A stretch of DNA of 64,000 nucleotides from Billgrantia pellis (GCF_008297955.1 NZ_VTPY01000004.1:434001-498000), one strand, 5' to 3'; positions 1 through 11,936 are shown, numbered from the stretch's first letter. Program-made: numbers and translations. Notes: generated by a model not told the origin, from the letters alone.

Positions 1-4
1 TTTT

Positions 5-1360
5 ATGCTGGGTCTGCTGGCCGAAGCACCGCATGACGGCGCATTAAACCAGTTAATCTTTGCCGTTCAGGTCGTCTTTCGCGCACTGCTCAATGCCGGA
101 ACCGAATTGTTCGACATCATGCTGGTCATTGCCCTGATGGTGGCCATGTTGAAGTCGCTACAGAGCCAGGGCGCGGATCGCCTCATGGTAGCACCGATGA
201 AGAAATTGATGATCGGCCCCTGGACCGCCTTCTTCGCGCTTGGTATTACCATGTACATTGCTGCGGCCTTCTTTTGGCCTACTCCGGCGGTTGCTCTGGT
301 CGGCACCGTACTCATTCCGGTCGCCATGCAGGTAGGACTACCGGCAATGGGCGCCGCCATGGCGGTCAATCTCTTTGGCCATGGCATGGCACTTTCCGCC
401 GACCCGGTGATTCAGGGCGCCAGTCGCCTGACGGCTGGCGCCGCCGGGATCGAGACCACGACGCTCATTCCCTATACGCTACTGTTCTCCTGCACGGTCG
501 GGATCGTGGCCATTGCCATCGCCTGCTACCGCATACGTCGCGATATGCGTTCTGGCGTCCTGACAGCACCGCAGTCCGACGAGGTATTCGCCAAGGAACC
601 CTCCAAATCGGTCGGAGCGGCTGTCGTTCAACCAATGACACGATGTGAAGAAGCCGATACCAGTCGCTATGCGCGTCTTTTCGCCGTGGCCGTTCCGGTT
701 ATCCTAATAGGCATCGCCGCCCTGATGATCTACCGTGCTCTGTTCCTGCCCGAACAAGCCATTCGCGGTGGTGGCGCCACAGCATTGCTGGGAGGCACGG
801 CCACCGTGTTGCTGGTGCTTTCCTCGTTCGCCTCACATGGGCATCACGCTCTGGATGGGATCAGCAGCTATACGCGCGAAGGGTTTTTCTTCGCCATCAA
901 GATTTTTGCTCCCATCATTCCCATCGCCGGCTTCTTTTTCCTGGGCCATCCCGAGCACGCAGAGGTGGTCATCGGTGCGGGAGCGGCCGGTTATCTATTC
1001 GATATTGGTCACAACATTGGACATTATATCGATGGCAACGTTTTCCTGCTGACGTTCGGCATGGCCTTTATCGGTCTGCTGTCGGGCATGGATGGCTCGG
1101 GGTTTTCCGGTTTACCCCTAGTGGGTTCTCTCTCAGGCGCGCTGGGCACCGGTGCGGGTGTCAATGTCCACGTACTGGCTGCCCTGGGCCAGGTAGCGGC
1201 AATCTTTGCCGGTGGCGGTACGCTGGCTGCCTGGGCTTTCGGCGTTGCAGCCGATGCCGGCATATCCGGCGTCAGCCCCTCTGCGCTGGTACGACGCAAC
1301 TTCGTGCCGGTCATCTCCGGTATCGTCGTGGCATGCCTGATCGCGATTGTGCTGCTCTAG
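5..1360 (+). CDS. multi-pass membrane protein, probable transporter (unidentified)
   Basis: At least 451 residues, almost entirely hydrophobic, with roughly eleven membrane-length stretches and a polar central loop near residues 175-220. The C-terminal half has glycine-rich segments (GMDGSGFSGLPLVGSLSG, then GTGAGVNV) like the re-entrant loops of secondary carriers. I cannot name the family; an organic-acid or ion carrier is an inference from this architecture. The reading frame is still open at the window edge, so the true start may lie upstream. A GC-rich hairpin with a T run follows the stop. Confidence 0.6.
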   Translation: MLGLLAEAPHDGALNQLIFAVQVVFRALLNAGTELFDIMLVIALMVAMLKSLQSQGADRLMVAPMKKLMIGPWTAFFALGITMYIAAAFFWPTPAVALVGTVLIPVAMQVGLPAMGAAMAVNLFGHGMALSADPVIQGASRLTAGAAGIETTTLIPYTLLFSCTVGIVAIAIACYRIRRDMRSGVLTAPQSDEVFAKEPSKSVGAAVVQPMTRCEEADTSRYARLFAVAVPVILIGIAALMIYRALFLPEQAIRGGGATALLGGTATVLLVLSSFASHGHHALDGISSYTREGFFFAIKIFAPIIPIAGFFFLGHPEHAEVVIGAGAAGYLFDIGHNIGHYIDGNVFLLTFGMAFIGLLSGMDGSGFSGLPLVGSLSGALGTGAGVNVHVLAALGQVAAIFAGGGTLAAWAFGVAADAGISGVSPSALVRRNFVPVISGIVVACLIAIVLL

Positions 1361-1374
1361 CCTTCTCGGCTTCG

Positions 1375-1406
1375 CGCCCCCTGGCCGATGGCCAGGGGGG
1401 CGTTTT
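1375..1406 (+). terminator. intrinsic terminator after the membrane protein
   Basis: The arm CGCCCCCTGGCC (1375-1386) pairs with GGCCAGGGGGGCG (1390-1402), with one bulged G, and is followed by TTTT. It lies 14 nt past the stop codon. Confidence 0.8.
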
Positions 1407-1449
1407 CCGCAGCTGAAGAGAAAATCGAGGGTTGACGATATCGATTATA

Positions 1450-1473
1450 TGGCACATGGTATACCATATGCCA
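1450..1473. promoter_or_regulatory. 24-bp palindrome, probable GntR/FCD-type operator
   Basis: A 24-bp inverted repeat with a single mismatched pair, centred on ATGGTATACCAT. This core matches the TGGTnTACCA-like sites bound by FadR/FCD-subfamily GntR regulators. A possible -35 TTGACG lies at 1432-1437, so the palindrome covers the expected -10 region, as a repressor site would. It lies 65 bp upstream of the ferredoxin start. No GntR gene is present in the window. Confidence 0.6.
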
Positions 1474-1538
1474 TCGAATCTCATCTCGCGCGCCTAGGCC
1501 TGAAGCGCGCTACGACGACAACGAGCCAGGTGAATGCC

Positions 1539-1880
1539 ATGCCTCTGATCAAGATTCACAAGAACGGCGAAGTCTTCGAAGGTGAAGTCCAGCCCAACAC
1601 CAACCTGGTCGTGCGCGCCGGAATCCGCCAGTTTCCCTACCCCCACCTCAGCTACGGCTGCGGCATGGGCAAGTGCGCCAAGTGCATGTGCAAGGTGATC
1701 AAGGGTGGCGAAGCGCTGCCAGAGCCCAACTGGAAGGAGAAGAAGATGCTTGGCACGCGTCTCGAGCAGGGCTATCGCCTGGCCTGCCAGCTATGGGTGG
1801 AAGAGGATCTCGAGCTGGCCCAGGAAAGCCCGGCCGCCACTACCAGCCAGAGCCGTGCCGGTAGCGTCACGACATCATGA
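1539..1880 (+). CDS. 2Fe-2S ferredoxin, plant type
   Basis: 113 residues. The cysteines are arranged as C-x4-C-x2-C (YGCGMGKCAKC) with a distal cysteine in LACQL, the pattern of [2Fe-2S] plant-type ferredoxins. It should carry electrons to an oxygenase or other redox enzyme, but no such partner is adjacent. The open frame runs further upstream; ATG 1539 is chosen because AGG lies 8 nt before it and the homologous part begins there. The gene stands alone between a terminator and a convergent terminator, behind a GntR-like palindrome, which suggests inducible catabolic control. The partner enzyme may lie outside the window. Confidence 0.8.
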   Translation: MPLIKIHKNGEVFEGEVQPNTNLVVRAGIRQFPYPHLSYGCGMGKCAKCMCKVIKGGEALPEPNWKEKKMLGTRLEQGYRLACQLWVEEDLELAQESPAATTSQSRAGSVTTS

Positions 1881-1936
1881 GCGCACGCCTGCCGTCGCGG
1901 TGAGGCCGCCAGATTGTGCACGAGCACGACGACGCA

Positions 1937-1970
1937 AAGGAGCCCGCCAGCTCGCGCTGGCGGGCTCCTT
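1937..1970. terminator. bidirectional terminator between ferredoxin and oadB
   Basis: Perfect 14-bp stem: AAGGAGCCCGCCAG (1937-1950) and its complement (1957-1970), with a 6-nt loop. It lies between two convergent genes. Confidence 0.85.
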
Positions 1971-1984
1971 CCGTTCCGTGTCGC

Positions 1985-3307
1985 TCAACCCAGGTACTTG
2001 ATCATCACCCCGGCCGCCACTGCCGAGCCGATCACGCCGGCCACATTGGGCCCCATGGCATGCATCAGCAGGAAATTGTGCGGGTTGGCCTCGAGCCCCA
2101 CCTTGTTGGAGACTCGGGCCGCCATCGGCACCGCCGAGACGCCGGCCGAGCCGATCAGCGGGTTGATCGGCATGTGGCTGACGAGGTTCATCAGCTTGGC
2201 CATCAGCACGCCGGCCGCGGTACCGATGCCGAAGGCCACGATCCCCAACCCCAGAATGCCCAGCGTCTCCACCGCCAGGAAGCTCTCGGCCATCAGCTTG
2301 GAGCCCACCGAGAGGCCGAGGAAGATGGTGACGATGTTGATCAGCGCATTCTGCGCGGTATCGGAGAGGCGCTCGACCACCCCGCACTCGCGCATCAGGT
2401 TACCGAAGCAGAACATGCCCAGCAGCGGCGCGGCGTCGGGCAGAAACAGCGCCACCAACAGCAGCAGCGACACCGGGAAGACGATCTTCTCGAGCTTCGA
2501 TACCGGGCGCAGCTGGGTCATGGCGATCTCGCGCTCGCGCTGGGTGGTGAGCAGCCGCATGATCGGCGGCTGGATCAGTGGCACCAACGCCATGTAGGCG
2601 TAGGCCGCCACGGCGATGGCCCCCAGCAGTTCCGGGGCCAGCACGCTCGACACGTAGATCGAGGTGGGACCGTCGGCGCCGCCGATGATGCCGATGGCGG
2701 CGGCCTGTTGCAGCGAGAAGTCCATGATGCCCAGGGACGAGAGACCCACCGCGCCGAGCAGGGTGGCGAAGATGCCGAACTGCGCCGCCGCGCCCAGGAA
2801 CAGGGTTCGCGGGTTGGCCAGCAGCGGACCGAAATCGGTCATCGCCCCCACGCCCATGAAGATCACCAGCGGTGCGATGCCGGAGGCGATCGCCACACGG
2901 TAAAACTGATACAGCATGCCATGGCTGAAGCCGGCATCCATCGCCAGGTCGTTGGCCGCCCGATAGGCCTGGGGCGTGATGTCGGCATGCAGTGCCGCGC
3001 CGACGGCATGACGCCAAGCGTCGACGGAAGCGTCGGCGACCAGAGTCACGTCGAGCACCGCGGCGAGCTGCTCCAGCACACCGGGACGCGCCAGGTGCGC
3101 GGCCTGTTCGGCGGCCGATAGCGCCAGCCCGGCTTCGGGAATGTTGGCCAGGATGCCGCCGAAGCCGATCGGCACCAGCAGCAGCGGCTCGAAGCGCTTC
3201 TGGATGGCCAAATAAAGCAGCACCAGCCCCACGACGATCATGACCGCCTGGCCCAGCGTCAGGTTGTAAAGGCCGGAGCCCTCCCACAGAGTCAATAGTT
3301 TTTCCAT
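1985..3307 (-). CDS. oadB: oxaloacetate decarboxylase, beta subunit (Na+ pump)
   Basis: 440 residues, the usual length for OadB/GcdB. This integral membrane subunit releases CO2 from carboxybiotin and couples that to Na+ export. Family hallmarks are [10 protein letters not shown] near residue 50, [15 protein letters not shown] near 165, the [11 protein letters not shown] loop near 205 carrying the conserved Na+/H+-coupling aspartate, and a C-terminal half rich in membrane helices. It follows oadA by 12 nt, so oadGAB is one operon. In a halophile the pump could link oxaloacetate or pyruvate metabolism to Na+ export; that is inference. Confidence 0.95.
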   Translation of the reverse strand: MEKLLTLWEGSGLYNLTLGQAVMIVVGLVLLYLAIQKRFEPLLLVPIGFGGILANIPEAGLALSAAEQAAHLARPGVLEQLAAVLDVTLVADASVDAWRHAVGAALHADITPQAYRAANDLAMDAGFSHGMLYQFYRVAIASGIAPLVIFMGVGAMTDFGPLLANPRTLFLGAAAQFGIFATLLGAVGLSSLGIMDFSLQQAAAIGIIGGADGPTSIYVSSVLAPELLGAIAVAAYAYMALVPLIQPPIMRLLTTQREREIAMTQLRPVSKLEKIVFPVSLLLLVALFLPDAAPLLGMFCFGNLMRECGVVERLSDTAQNALINIVTIFLGLSVGSKLMAESFLAVETLGILGLGIVAFGIGTAAGVLMAKLMNLVSHMPINPLIGSAGVSAVPMAARVSNKVGLEANPHNFLLMHAMGPNVAGVIGSAVAAGVMIKYLG

Positions 3308-3319
3308 GGAATACGGCCC

Positions 3320-5170
3320 TTACAGCACGATCAACGTATCGCCGACAGCGACGCTGTCGCCCTCGCCGACCTTGACCTCAGCGACGGTGCCGGCACTCGC
3401 CGCGCGCACCTCGGTCTCCATCTTCATGGCCTCGAGAATGATGACCACATCGCCTGCCTGCACCGTATCGCCCGGGCGCACGTTGACCTTGAAGATGTTG
3501 CCGGCCAGCGGCGCGGTGATCGCCTCGCCCGTCGAGGGCGCCGAGCCTTCGTCATGCGACACCCGGCTGGCCCCGGGCGACGGTGCGCCGCCGCTCTGAA
3601 CCTGGGCGATCTCGCCGCCTTCGGCGACTTCCACCACGTACCGCTGGCCGTTGACCGTGACGGTGTAGGTCTCGGGGCCGGCGGGCGCGCCGGCCTGAGG
3701 CGCCGGTGGCTTGTCTTCGCCCTTCTTCGCCGGCAAGCCGGCGGCGGCCGCCGCCTCCCGACCCGGCGCCTGGGGCGCCGGCTCGAAGGCCTCGGGATTG
3801 CCGCGGTTCTTGAGGAACTTGAGCCCGATCTGCGGGAACAGCGCGTAGGTCAATACATCGTCGACTTCGCGCTCGCCTTCCGCCAGGCGAAGGCCGTCGG
3901 CCTTGGCCTTCTCCTTGAGCTCGGCGGCCAGGCGCTCCATCTCGGGTTCGAGCAGGTCGGCGGGCCGGCCGGTGATCGGCTCGCCGCCCTCGAGCACGCG
4001 GCTTTGCAACGTCTTGTCGAAGGGCGCCGGCGCGGCGCCGTACTCGCCCTTGAGCAGCGCCTGGACCTCTTTGGAGATCGACTTGTAGCGCTCCCCCATC
4101 ATCACGTTCATCACCGCCTGGGTACCGACGATCTGCGACGTCGGCGTGACCAGCGGAATGAAGCCCAGGTCCTCGCGCACGCGAGGTATCTCGGCCAACA
4201 CGTCGTCGAGCCTATCGCCGGCGCCCTGCTCCTTGAGCTGACCTTCCATGTTGGTGAGCATGCCGCCCGGCACTTGGGCGATCAGGATGCGCGAGTCGAT
4301 GCCCTTTAGCGAGCCCTCGAAGGCCGCGTACTTCTTGCGTACCTCGCGGAAGTAGCCGGCGATGTCCTCGAGCAGTTCGAGGTCGAGATGGGTGTCGCGC
4401 TCGGTGCCCTGGAGAATGGCCACCACCGATTCGGTGGGGCTGTGGCCGTAAGTCATCGACATCGAGGAGATCGCGGTATCGACGTTGTCGATACCGGCCT
4501 CGACCGCCTTGACGATGGTCGCGGTGGACAGGCCGGTCGTGGCATGGCAGTGCAAGTGCAGCGGGATCGTCAACCGCTGCTTTAAGCGCGAAACCAACTC
4601 GAAGGCATCGTAGGGGGCCAGCAGGCCGGCCATGTCCTTGATCGCCAGCGAATCCGCGCCCATGTCGGCGATGGCCTCGGCGAGCTCCACCCAGCTGTCG
4701 AGGGTGTGCACCGGACTCACGGTGTAGGAGATCGTGCCCTGGGCGTGCCCGCCCACCTTGCGCACGGCCTGGATCGCCCGCTCCAGATTGCGCGGATCGT
4801 TCATGGCGTCGAAGACGCGGAACACGTCCACGCCGTTGGTCCTGGCGCGCTCGACGAAACGGTCGACCACGTCATCGGCGTAATGGCGGTAGCCCAGCAG
4901 GTTCTGGCCGCGCAACAGCATTTGTTGCGGCGTGTTGGGCATGACCTCTTTCAACGCCCGTATCCGCTCCCACGGATCCTCGCCGAGGTAGCGGATACAA
5001 GCGTCGAAGGTGGCGCCGCCCCAGGATTCCAGCGACCAAAAGCCGACCCGGTCGAGCTTCTCGGCAATCGGCAGCATGTCGTCGAGGCGCATGCGGGTAG
5101 CGAATAGCGACTGATGGGCGTCGCGCAGCACGACGTCGGTGATGCCCAGCGGGCGCTTGGTCTCACTCAT
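3320..5170 (-). CDS. oadA: oxaloacetate decarboxylase, alpha subunit (carboxyltransferase and biotin carrier)
   Basis: 616 residues. An HMGL-like carboxyltransferase barrel starts at [21 protein letters not shown] conserved domain follows, then an Ala/Pro-rich linker (about 470-520), then a biotinyl domain with EAMKMET, whose lysine is about residue 583. It transfers the carboxyl group from oxaloacetate to biotin in the cytoplasm and hands it to OadB. It lies 53 nt downstream of oadG and 12 nt upstream of oadB. Confidence 0.96.
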   Translation of the reverse strand: MSETKRPLGITDVVLRDAHQSLFATRMRLDDMLPIAEKLDRVGFWSLESWGGATFDACIRYLGEDPWERIRALKEVMPNTPQQMLLRGQNLLGYRHYADDVVDRFVERARTNGVDVFRVFDAMNDPRNLERAIQAVRKVGGHAQGTISYTVSPVHTLDSWVELAEAIADMGADSLAIKDMAGLLAPYDAFELVSRLKQRLTIPLHLHCHATTGLSTATIVKAVEAGIDNVDTAISSMSMTYGHSPTESVVAILQGTERDTHLDLELLEDIAGYFREVRKKYAAFEGSLKGIDSRILIAQVPGGMLTNMEGQLKEQGAGDRLDDVLAEIPRVREDLGFIPLVTPTSQIVGTQAVMNVMMGERYKSISKEVQALLKGEYGAAPAPFDKTLQSRVLEGGEPITGRPADLLEPEMERLAAELKEKAKADGLRLAEGEREVDDVLTYALFPQIGLKFLKNRGNPEAFEPAPQAPGREAAAAAGLPAKKGEDKPPAPQAGAPAGPETYTVTVNGQRYVVEVAEGGEIAQVQSGGAPSPGASRVSHDEGSAPSTGEAITAPLAGNIFKVNVRPGDTVQAGDVVIILEAMKMETEVRAASAGTVAEVKVGEGDSVAVGDTLIVL

Positions 5171-5223
5171 GATGATGACCCCATGGATGGCGTGTTGTGT
5201 CGTAATATGGTCTGATCGCGCTT

Positions 5224-5475
5224 TCAGCGACGATGGCGGCGGCGGTAGCGATGTACGGCGGCGCTGAGGACGGCCATGACCTGGGCGTCATCAGCCTTGT
5301 CGGAGGAAGCTGGAGCCGGTATGGGAGCCGGTTGCGCGGGGGCCGGCGCCAGGCGGCGGATCACCTGCGACATCAGGGCGGTGACCCCGACAAGGATCGT
5401 AAGAAAAGCAAAAACGAACCCCATACCGACACCCATCAGGGCCAGGCCGTCCAGCAAAAGCTGCATATCCTGCAT
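5224..5475 (-). CDS. oadG: oxaloacetate decarboxylase, gamma subunit
   Basis: 83 residues: one N-terminal membrane helix ([18 protein letters not shown]), a Pro/Ala-rich linker and a basic tail. This is the classic OadG layout; the subunit anchors alpha to beta. It is first in the oadGAB operon. GGAG lies 8 nt before ATG 5475. The C-terminal basic stretch (HRYRRRHRR) contains the histidines that in other OadG proteins help bind Zn2+. Confidence 0.88.
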   Translation of the reverse strand: MQDMQLLLDGLALMGVGMGFVFAFLTILVGVTALMSQVIRRLAPAPAQPAPIPAPASSDKADDAQVMAVLSAAVHRYRRRHRR

Positions 5476-5590
5476 GCGGTTTCTCCAAGAACCTTACACG
5501 ACTTGCCTGCTAACGGTCGCAAACTGGCCGCGAAGCGTTGAAAATTCGGTCATACAAACTGCCACACTCTGATTTAATTGCAAGCGCCCG

Positions 5591-6697
5591 ATGGTGGAAG
5601 ACATCGTTGTTAATTTACTACAAGGTAGAATCGGCCTCGCTCCCATGGAGGGCGTGATCGATGCCCATACCCGTGATCTGCTGTCCCGCCAGCCCGGCTT
5701 CGACTGGGCGGTGACCGAGTTCGTCCGCGTCGTCGACGCGCGCCTGCCGCCGCGGGTTTTTCACCGCCATTGCCCCGAATTGACGCAGCCGGCGGTGACC
5801 ACGCCTGCCGGTGTGCCCGTGGCCTTGCAACTGCTGGGCAGCGATCCGGCGGCTCTGGCGGCCAACGCCGAACAGGCCCTTCGGCTCGGCGCCCGCGAAA
5901 TCGATCTCAATTTCGGCTGCCCCGCCAAGCTAGTCAACCGTCACGATGGTGGCGCTTCCCTATTGCGCGATCCGCGTCGGGTCCATGCCGCCGTAGCGGC
6001 GGTACATCAGGCCGTGGGAGGCGAGATTCCCGTCACGGCCAAGATCCGCCTGGGCTTCTCCCACCGCCGCCTGGCCATTGACTGCGCCAAGGCCGCCGAA
6101 GCGGGCGGCGCCACACGCCTGGTGGTGCATGCCCGCACCCGTGACGAAGGCTATCGGCCTCCGGCCCATTGGGAATGGATCGGCCGAATACGCCGCCATC
6201 TCGCCATACCGGTCGTTGCCAATGGCGACATCTGGAGCCTGGAGGACTACTGGAAGGCGCGAACGCTGTCCGGCTGTCGTGACGTCATGCTGGGCCGCGG
6301 CGCACTGGCCGACCCCTGGCTGGCTCCGCGTATTCGTCATTGGCTCAATACCGGGGAGCGTCTGCCGGCAACGACCTGGCAAGCACGCGCCGATGTCCTC
6401 ATCGAATTTGCTGCATTGCAGCGTAGCATACTGCCCGACCGTCTTGTCACGTCGTTGATCAAGCAATGGCTGAACCACATGCGTCAGCGCGACCTTGAGT
6501 CGACTCACCGCTTCCAGGCGGTGAAACGTCTGAACGATCTCGACACCTTGCTCGCCGCTCTCGTTCAACCACGGTCGCATGGGGTTGGCACCCCCTCTCC
6601 CCAGCCTGAGCGCAATGTCAGCGGTACGCCTGCGGCACCGCACCGAACGAACAGACAGGCGCACACGGACCAGAGCGACGAGAAGGCAGCCGGATAG
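5591..6697 (+). CDS. dusC: tRNA-dihydrouridine synthase C
   Basis: FMN enzyme that reduces uridine 16 of tRNA. Motifs in order: LAPMEGV (about 16), NFGCPAKLVNRHDGG with the catalytic cysteine (about 105), VTAKIRLGF, VHARTRDEGYRPP and VMLGRGAL. Length is 368 residues against about 315 in E. coli DusC. The excess is about 10 N-terminal residues, which may mean the true start is later, and about 40 low-complexity polar residues at the C-terminus. It is divergent from oadG across 115 bp and next to a tRNA cluster. Confidence 0.9.
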   Translation: MVEDIVVNLLQGRIGLAPMEGVIDAHTRDLLSRQPGFDWAVTEFVRVVDARLPPRVFHRHCPELTQPAVTTPAGVPVALQLLGSDPAALAANAEQALRLGAREIDLNFGCPAKLVNRHDGGASLLRDPRRVHAAVAAVHQAVGGEIPVTAKIRLGFSHRRLAIDCAKAAEAGGATRLVVHARTRDEGYRPPAHWEWIGRIRRHLAIPVVANGDIWSLEDYWKARTLSGCRDVMLGRGALADPWLAPRIRHWLNTGERLPATTWQARADVLIEFAALQRSILPDRLVTSLIKQWLNHMRQRDLESTHRFQAVKRLNDLDTLLAALVQPRSHGVGTPSPQPERNVSGTPAAPHRTNRQAHTDQSDEKAAG

Positions 6698-6699
6698 GC

Positions 6700-6734
6700 A
6701 AAAAAAGGGCGCCCGTCGAATGATGAGGGCGCCC
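6700..6734 (-). terminator. distal terminator of the tRNA operon
   Basis: GGGCGCCC at 6707-6714 and again at 6727-6734 form an 8-bp stem. On the minus strand it is followed by seven Ts (A run at 6700-6706). It begins just after the dusC stop and could also limit plus-strand readthrough. Confidence 0.75.
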
Positions 6735-6820
6735 AAACGATCGCACGATCGGCGTTGCCGAGGCACGCCGATGCCGCCAGTAGAAGGGAGGAGGCCCGCA
6801 ACTTCTTTCGGACCTCTGCA

Positions 6821-6853
6821 AAACGCAAAACCCGCCCTCTAGGCGAGGACGGG
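6821..6853 (-). terminator. proximal terminator of the tRNA operon
   Basis: CCCGCCCTC (6831-6839) pairs with GAGGACGGG (6845-6853) with one C-A mismatch. On the minus strand it is followed by TTTTGCGTTT. It lies 9 nt past the CCA end of the last tRNA. Confidence 0.75.
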
Positions 6854-6861
6854 CAGAAATC

Positions 6862-6938
6862 TGGCGCGCCCGGGAGGATTCGAACCTCCGACCACCTGAT
6901 TCGTAGTCAGGTACTCTATCCAGCTGAGCTACGGGCGC
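6862..6938 (-). tRNA. tRNA-Arg (anticodon ACG)
   Basis: 77 nt with encoded CCA. Acceptor GCGCCCG pairs with CGGGCGC, the T-loop is GTTCGAATC, and the anticodon loop CTACGAA carries ACG, read as ICG after deamination by TadA. It is identical along its length to the copy at 7065-7141. Confidence 0.96.
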
Positions 6939-7064
6939 TGACGGTAAATCGCATACTGATGCCACCATCGTGTCGAAACGTACTGTTCCTGCTTTGCAGG
7001 ACCTACGCAAGAACTGGCACGGAACGTACAGGCCGCAACCTGAATGTACTGTCCTGCTTGCCTA

Positions 7065-7141
7065 TGGCGCGCCCGGGAGGATTCGAACCTCCGACCACCT
7101 GATTCGTAGTCAGGTACTCTATCCAGCTGAGCTACGGGCGC
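7065..7141 (-). tRNA. tRNA-Arg (anticodon ACG), second copy
   Basis: Same 77-nt sequence as the downstream copy at 6862-6938, separated from it by 126 nt of unrelated spacer. Encoded CCA is present. With tRNA-Ser it forms a three-gene tRNA unit transcribed leftward. Confidence 0.96.
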
Positions 7142-7171
7142 ATCTCACGTTTCTGACAATGGCATGTCGCA

Positions 7172-7264
7172 TGGCGGAGAGGGAGGGATTCGAACCCTCG
7201 ATGGGGCTATAAACCCCATACTCCCTTAGCAGGGGAGCGCCTTCAGCCACTCGGCCACCTCTCC
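7172..7264 (-). tRNA. tRNA-Ser (anticodon GCU)
   Basis: 93 nt with the long variable arm expected of serine tRNAs (stem around TGGGG / CCCCA). Acceptor GGAGAGG, anticodon stem CTCCC/GGGAG with loop CTGCTAA giving GCU, and encoded CCA. The order csrA, tRNA-Ser, tRNA-Arg matches other gammaproteobacteria. Confidence 0.96.
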
Positions 7265-7364
7265 CTCAACGACACGGCGCATATCCTATCGTTTTCCGCC
7301 CCCCTTTGTCCAGCGTATTCAGCTATTTGTTTCTCGATACTGAACGGAAGGGCGTTTCGATACC

Positions 7365-7565
7365 TTAGGAAGACGTGCCACTCCCTCCTTCACCGTCAGT
7401 TTTCTCGCGCTGAATGCGCTGGTAGATTTCCTCGCGATGCACGGCGACATCTTTGGGCGCGTTGACGCCAATGCGGACCTGATTGCCCTTGACGCCAAGG
7501 ACTGTGACGGTGATGTCATCACCGATCATCAGCGTTTCTCCGACACGACGGGTCAGGATGAGCAT
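7365..7565 (-). CDS. csrA: carbon storage regulator CsrA/RsmA, RNA-binding translational regulator
   Basis: 66 residues beginning [17 protein letters not shown], the invariant CsrA N-terminus with Arg-6 and Arg-7. The second RNA-binding region is [20 protein letters not shown]. The homodimer binds A(N)GGA motifs in mRNA leaders and is titrated by Rsm/Csr small RNAs. The C-terminal tail is polar and a few residues longer than in E. coli (61). ATG 7565 is preceded by AAGGAG; the longer open frame starting at 7604 is not supported. A likely sequestering sRNA is encoded at about 18.8 kb. Confidence 0.96.
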   Translation of the reverse strand: MLILTRRVGETLMIGDDITVTVLGVKGNQVRIGVNAPKDVAVHREEIYQRIQREKTDGEGGSGTSS

Positions 7566-7803
7566 GACTGATCTCCTTCTCAGACGATTAGCAACGGGAT
7601 GCACGTCGATCCGTTCGACGCCAGGCTGCTACGACTATTTTGTGACACGCAAGCTTACTGTGCATTACCACCGATTACATCATGCCATCGGGGCTACGTA
7701 GAAGTGAAACTTCATGTCAGCCAGTGAGGCGCAACCTTTCCCTAGCGTAGAAGAAGCTTCCCGCTGCGGTCGCCTCTACCTTGTTGGATTTCTGGTAACT
7801 TTT

Positions 7804-9054
7804 CTATTCGCTCTCGATATCGCTCTTATCCAGCCCGAAAGCGGTGTGCAGAGCACGCACGGCGAGTTCCATCTGCTTCTCGTCGATCACTACCGAGATC
7901 TTGATCTCCGAAGTGGAAACCATGCGTATATTGATGTTCTCGTCGGCCAGCACGCGGAACATCTTGGAGGCGACGCCGGCGTGCGAGCGCATGCCGACAC
8001 CGACCAGGGACACCTTGGCGATATTGTCGTCGCCATTGATCTCACCGCCGCCCAGATCGGGAATGACCTGTTCCTGCAGTATCTTCAGGGTCTTCTTGTA
8101 GTCGCCCTTGGCCACGGTGAAAGTGAAATCGGTGTAATCGCCGGCCGGCGCCACGTTCTGCACGATCATGTCGACTTCGATATTGGCATCGGCAATCGGC
8201 CCCAGGATACGAGATGCCACACCCGGCACATCGGGCGTATTGAGCAGGGTCAGCTTGGCCTCGTTGGAGGTGAAAGCGATACCGGAAATCAGCGGTTCTT
8301 CCATGGAGTCCTCATCTTGGTCGGATTCTGCAACGATCAGGGTGCCGGGGCCATCCTGGAAACTGGACAGCACACGCAGCGGGACATTGTACTTGCCGGC
8401 GAACTCGACGGAGCGGATCTGCAACACCTTGGAGCCGAGACTGGCCAGCTCGAGCATCTCTTCCACGGTGATGGAGTCGAGACGCTGGGCCTTGGAGCAC
8501 ACCCGCGGATCGGTGGTGTAGACGCCATCCACGTCGGTATAGATTTGGCACTCATCGGCGCCCAGCGCGGCGGCGAGTGCCACCCCGGTGGTGTCGGAGC
8601 CGCCACGACCGAGGGTAGTGATGTTGCCCTCCTCGTCGACGCCCTGAAAGCCGGCCACCACGACCACCTTTCCATCATCGAGGTCTTCGCGCATCTCGTC
8701 GGTCTCGATGCGTTGAATCCGTGCCTTGGTATGGGCGCTGTCGGTGAGGATTCCCACCTGCGAGCCGGTGTAGGAGGTCGCGGGTACGCCCAGCTTGTGC
8801 AGGGCCAGGGCCAGCAGCGAGATGGTGACCTGCTCGCCGGTGGAAACCAGCATGTCCATTTCACGCGGCGTGGGCTCGTCGTTGATCTCATTGGCCATGC
8901 CGATCAAGCGGTTGGTCTCGCCACTCATGGCGGAAACCACGACGACGACCTGGTGCCCCTCGTCACGAAAGCCCTTGACCTTCTCGGCCACGGCCTTGAT
9001 GCGCTCTACGGAGCCCACTGAGGTGCCGCCGAATTTCTGTACGTACAATGCCAT
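7804..9054 (-). CDS. lysC: aspartate kinase (lysine/threonine-family pathway)
   Basis: 416 residues. Phosphorylates aspartate, the first step to lysine, threonine, methionine and, in halophiles, ectoine. The kinase domain has KFGGTSVGS at the N-terminus, SAMSGETNRL and GRGGSDTTGVALAA. Two ACT domains fill the region from about residue 260 and should bind feedback inhibitors. ATG 9054 fits the conserved MALYVQKFGG start. An in-frame ATG at 8304 could start a separate beta subunit (see findings). Sits between alaS and csrA. Confidence 0.95.
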   Translation of the reverse strand: MALYVQKFGGTSVGSVERIKAVAEKVKGFRDEGHQVVVVVSAMSGETNRLIGMANEINDEPTPREMDMLVSTGEQVTISLLALALHKLGVPATSYTGSQVGILTDSAHTKARIQRIETDEMREDLDDGKVVVVAGFQGVDEEGNITTLGRGGSDTTGVALAAALGADECQIYTDVDGVYTTDPRVCSKAQRLDSITVEEMLELASLGSKVLQIRSVEFAGKYNVPLRVLSSFQDGPGTLIVAESDQDEDSMEEPLISGIAFTSNEAKLTLLNTPDVPGVASRILGPIADANIEVDMIVQNVAPAGDYTDFTFTVAKGDYKKTLKILQEQVIPDLGGGEINGDDNIAKVSLVGVGMRSHAGVASKMFRVLADENINIRMVSTSEIKISVVIDEKQMELAVRALHTAFGLDKSDIESE

Positions 9055-9119
9055 CTGCGGTTTTCCCTCGCTTGTCGAGCGGGTCACGCTCGGATGAGTG
9101 AAACGTCATTCAATACGAA

Positions 9120-9144
9120 GGCCGGGGCATTGCTGCCACCGGCC
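9120..9144 (-). terminator. probable terminator after alaS
   Basis: GGCCGGGGCA (9120-9129) pairs with TGCC-A-CCGGCC (9134-9144) with one bulged A. Only a weak T-rich tail (TTCGTATTG) follows on the minus strand, so partial readthrough into lysC is possible. Confidence 0.45.
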
Positions 9145-9150
9145 TGGTGA

Positions 9151-11760
<2,610 letters not shown>

Positions 11761-11885
11761 GGGGTATCCGTGGCGATGAGCGTGGTGACCCGACGGGCAG
11801 GCACGCTTCGGGCCGTCATTTCCGGCCGGGAAACGTAAACCGCAGCGTGTCAGGAGCGCCACCCAGGGCGTTCGCAAAGGGGAGC

Positions 11886-11891
11886 ATTATA
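11886..11891 (-). promoter_or_regulatory. -10 element of a probable alaS promoter
   Basis: Minus-strand TATAAT, 125 bp upstream of alaS. The -35 is poor (TTTAGT at 16-nt spacing). The region overlaps a small hairpin (AGCGACT 11904-11910 with AGTCGCT 11918-11924) lying just past the recX stop. Confidence 0.45.
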
Positions 11892-11936
11892 ACGCAGTTG
11901 TCAAGCGACTAAAGGGGAGTCGCTCATACCAGTGGC

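Noticed and set aside
1916..3121. 401-residue plus-strand ORF antisense to oadB
   Set aside because: Composition dominated by Arg, His, Gln and Gly, typical of the complement of a membrane-protein gene.
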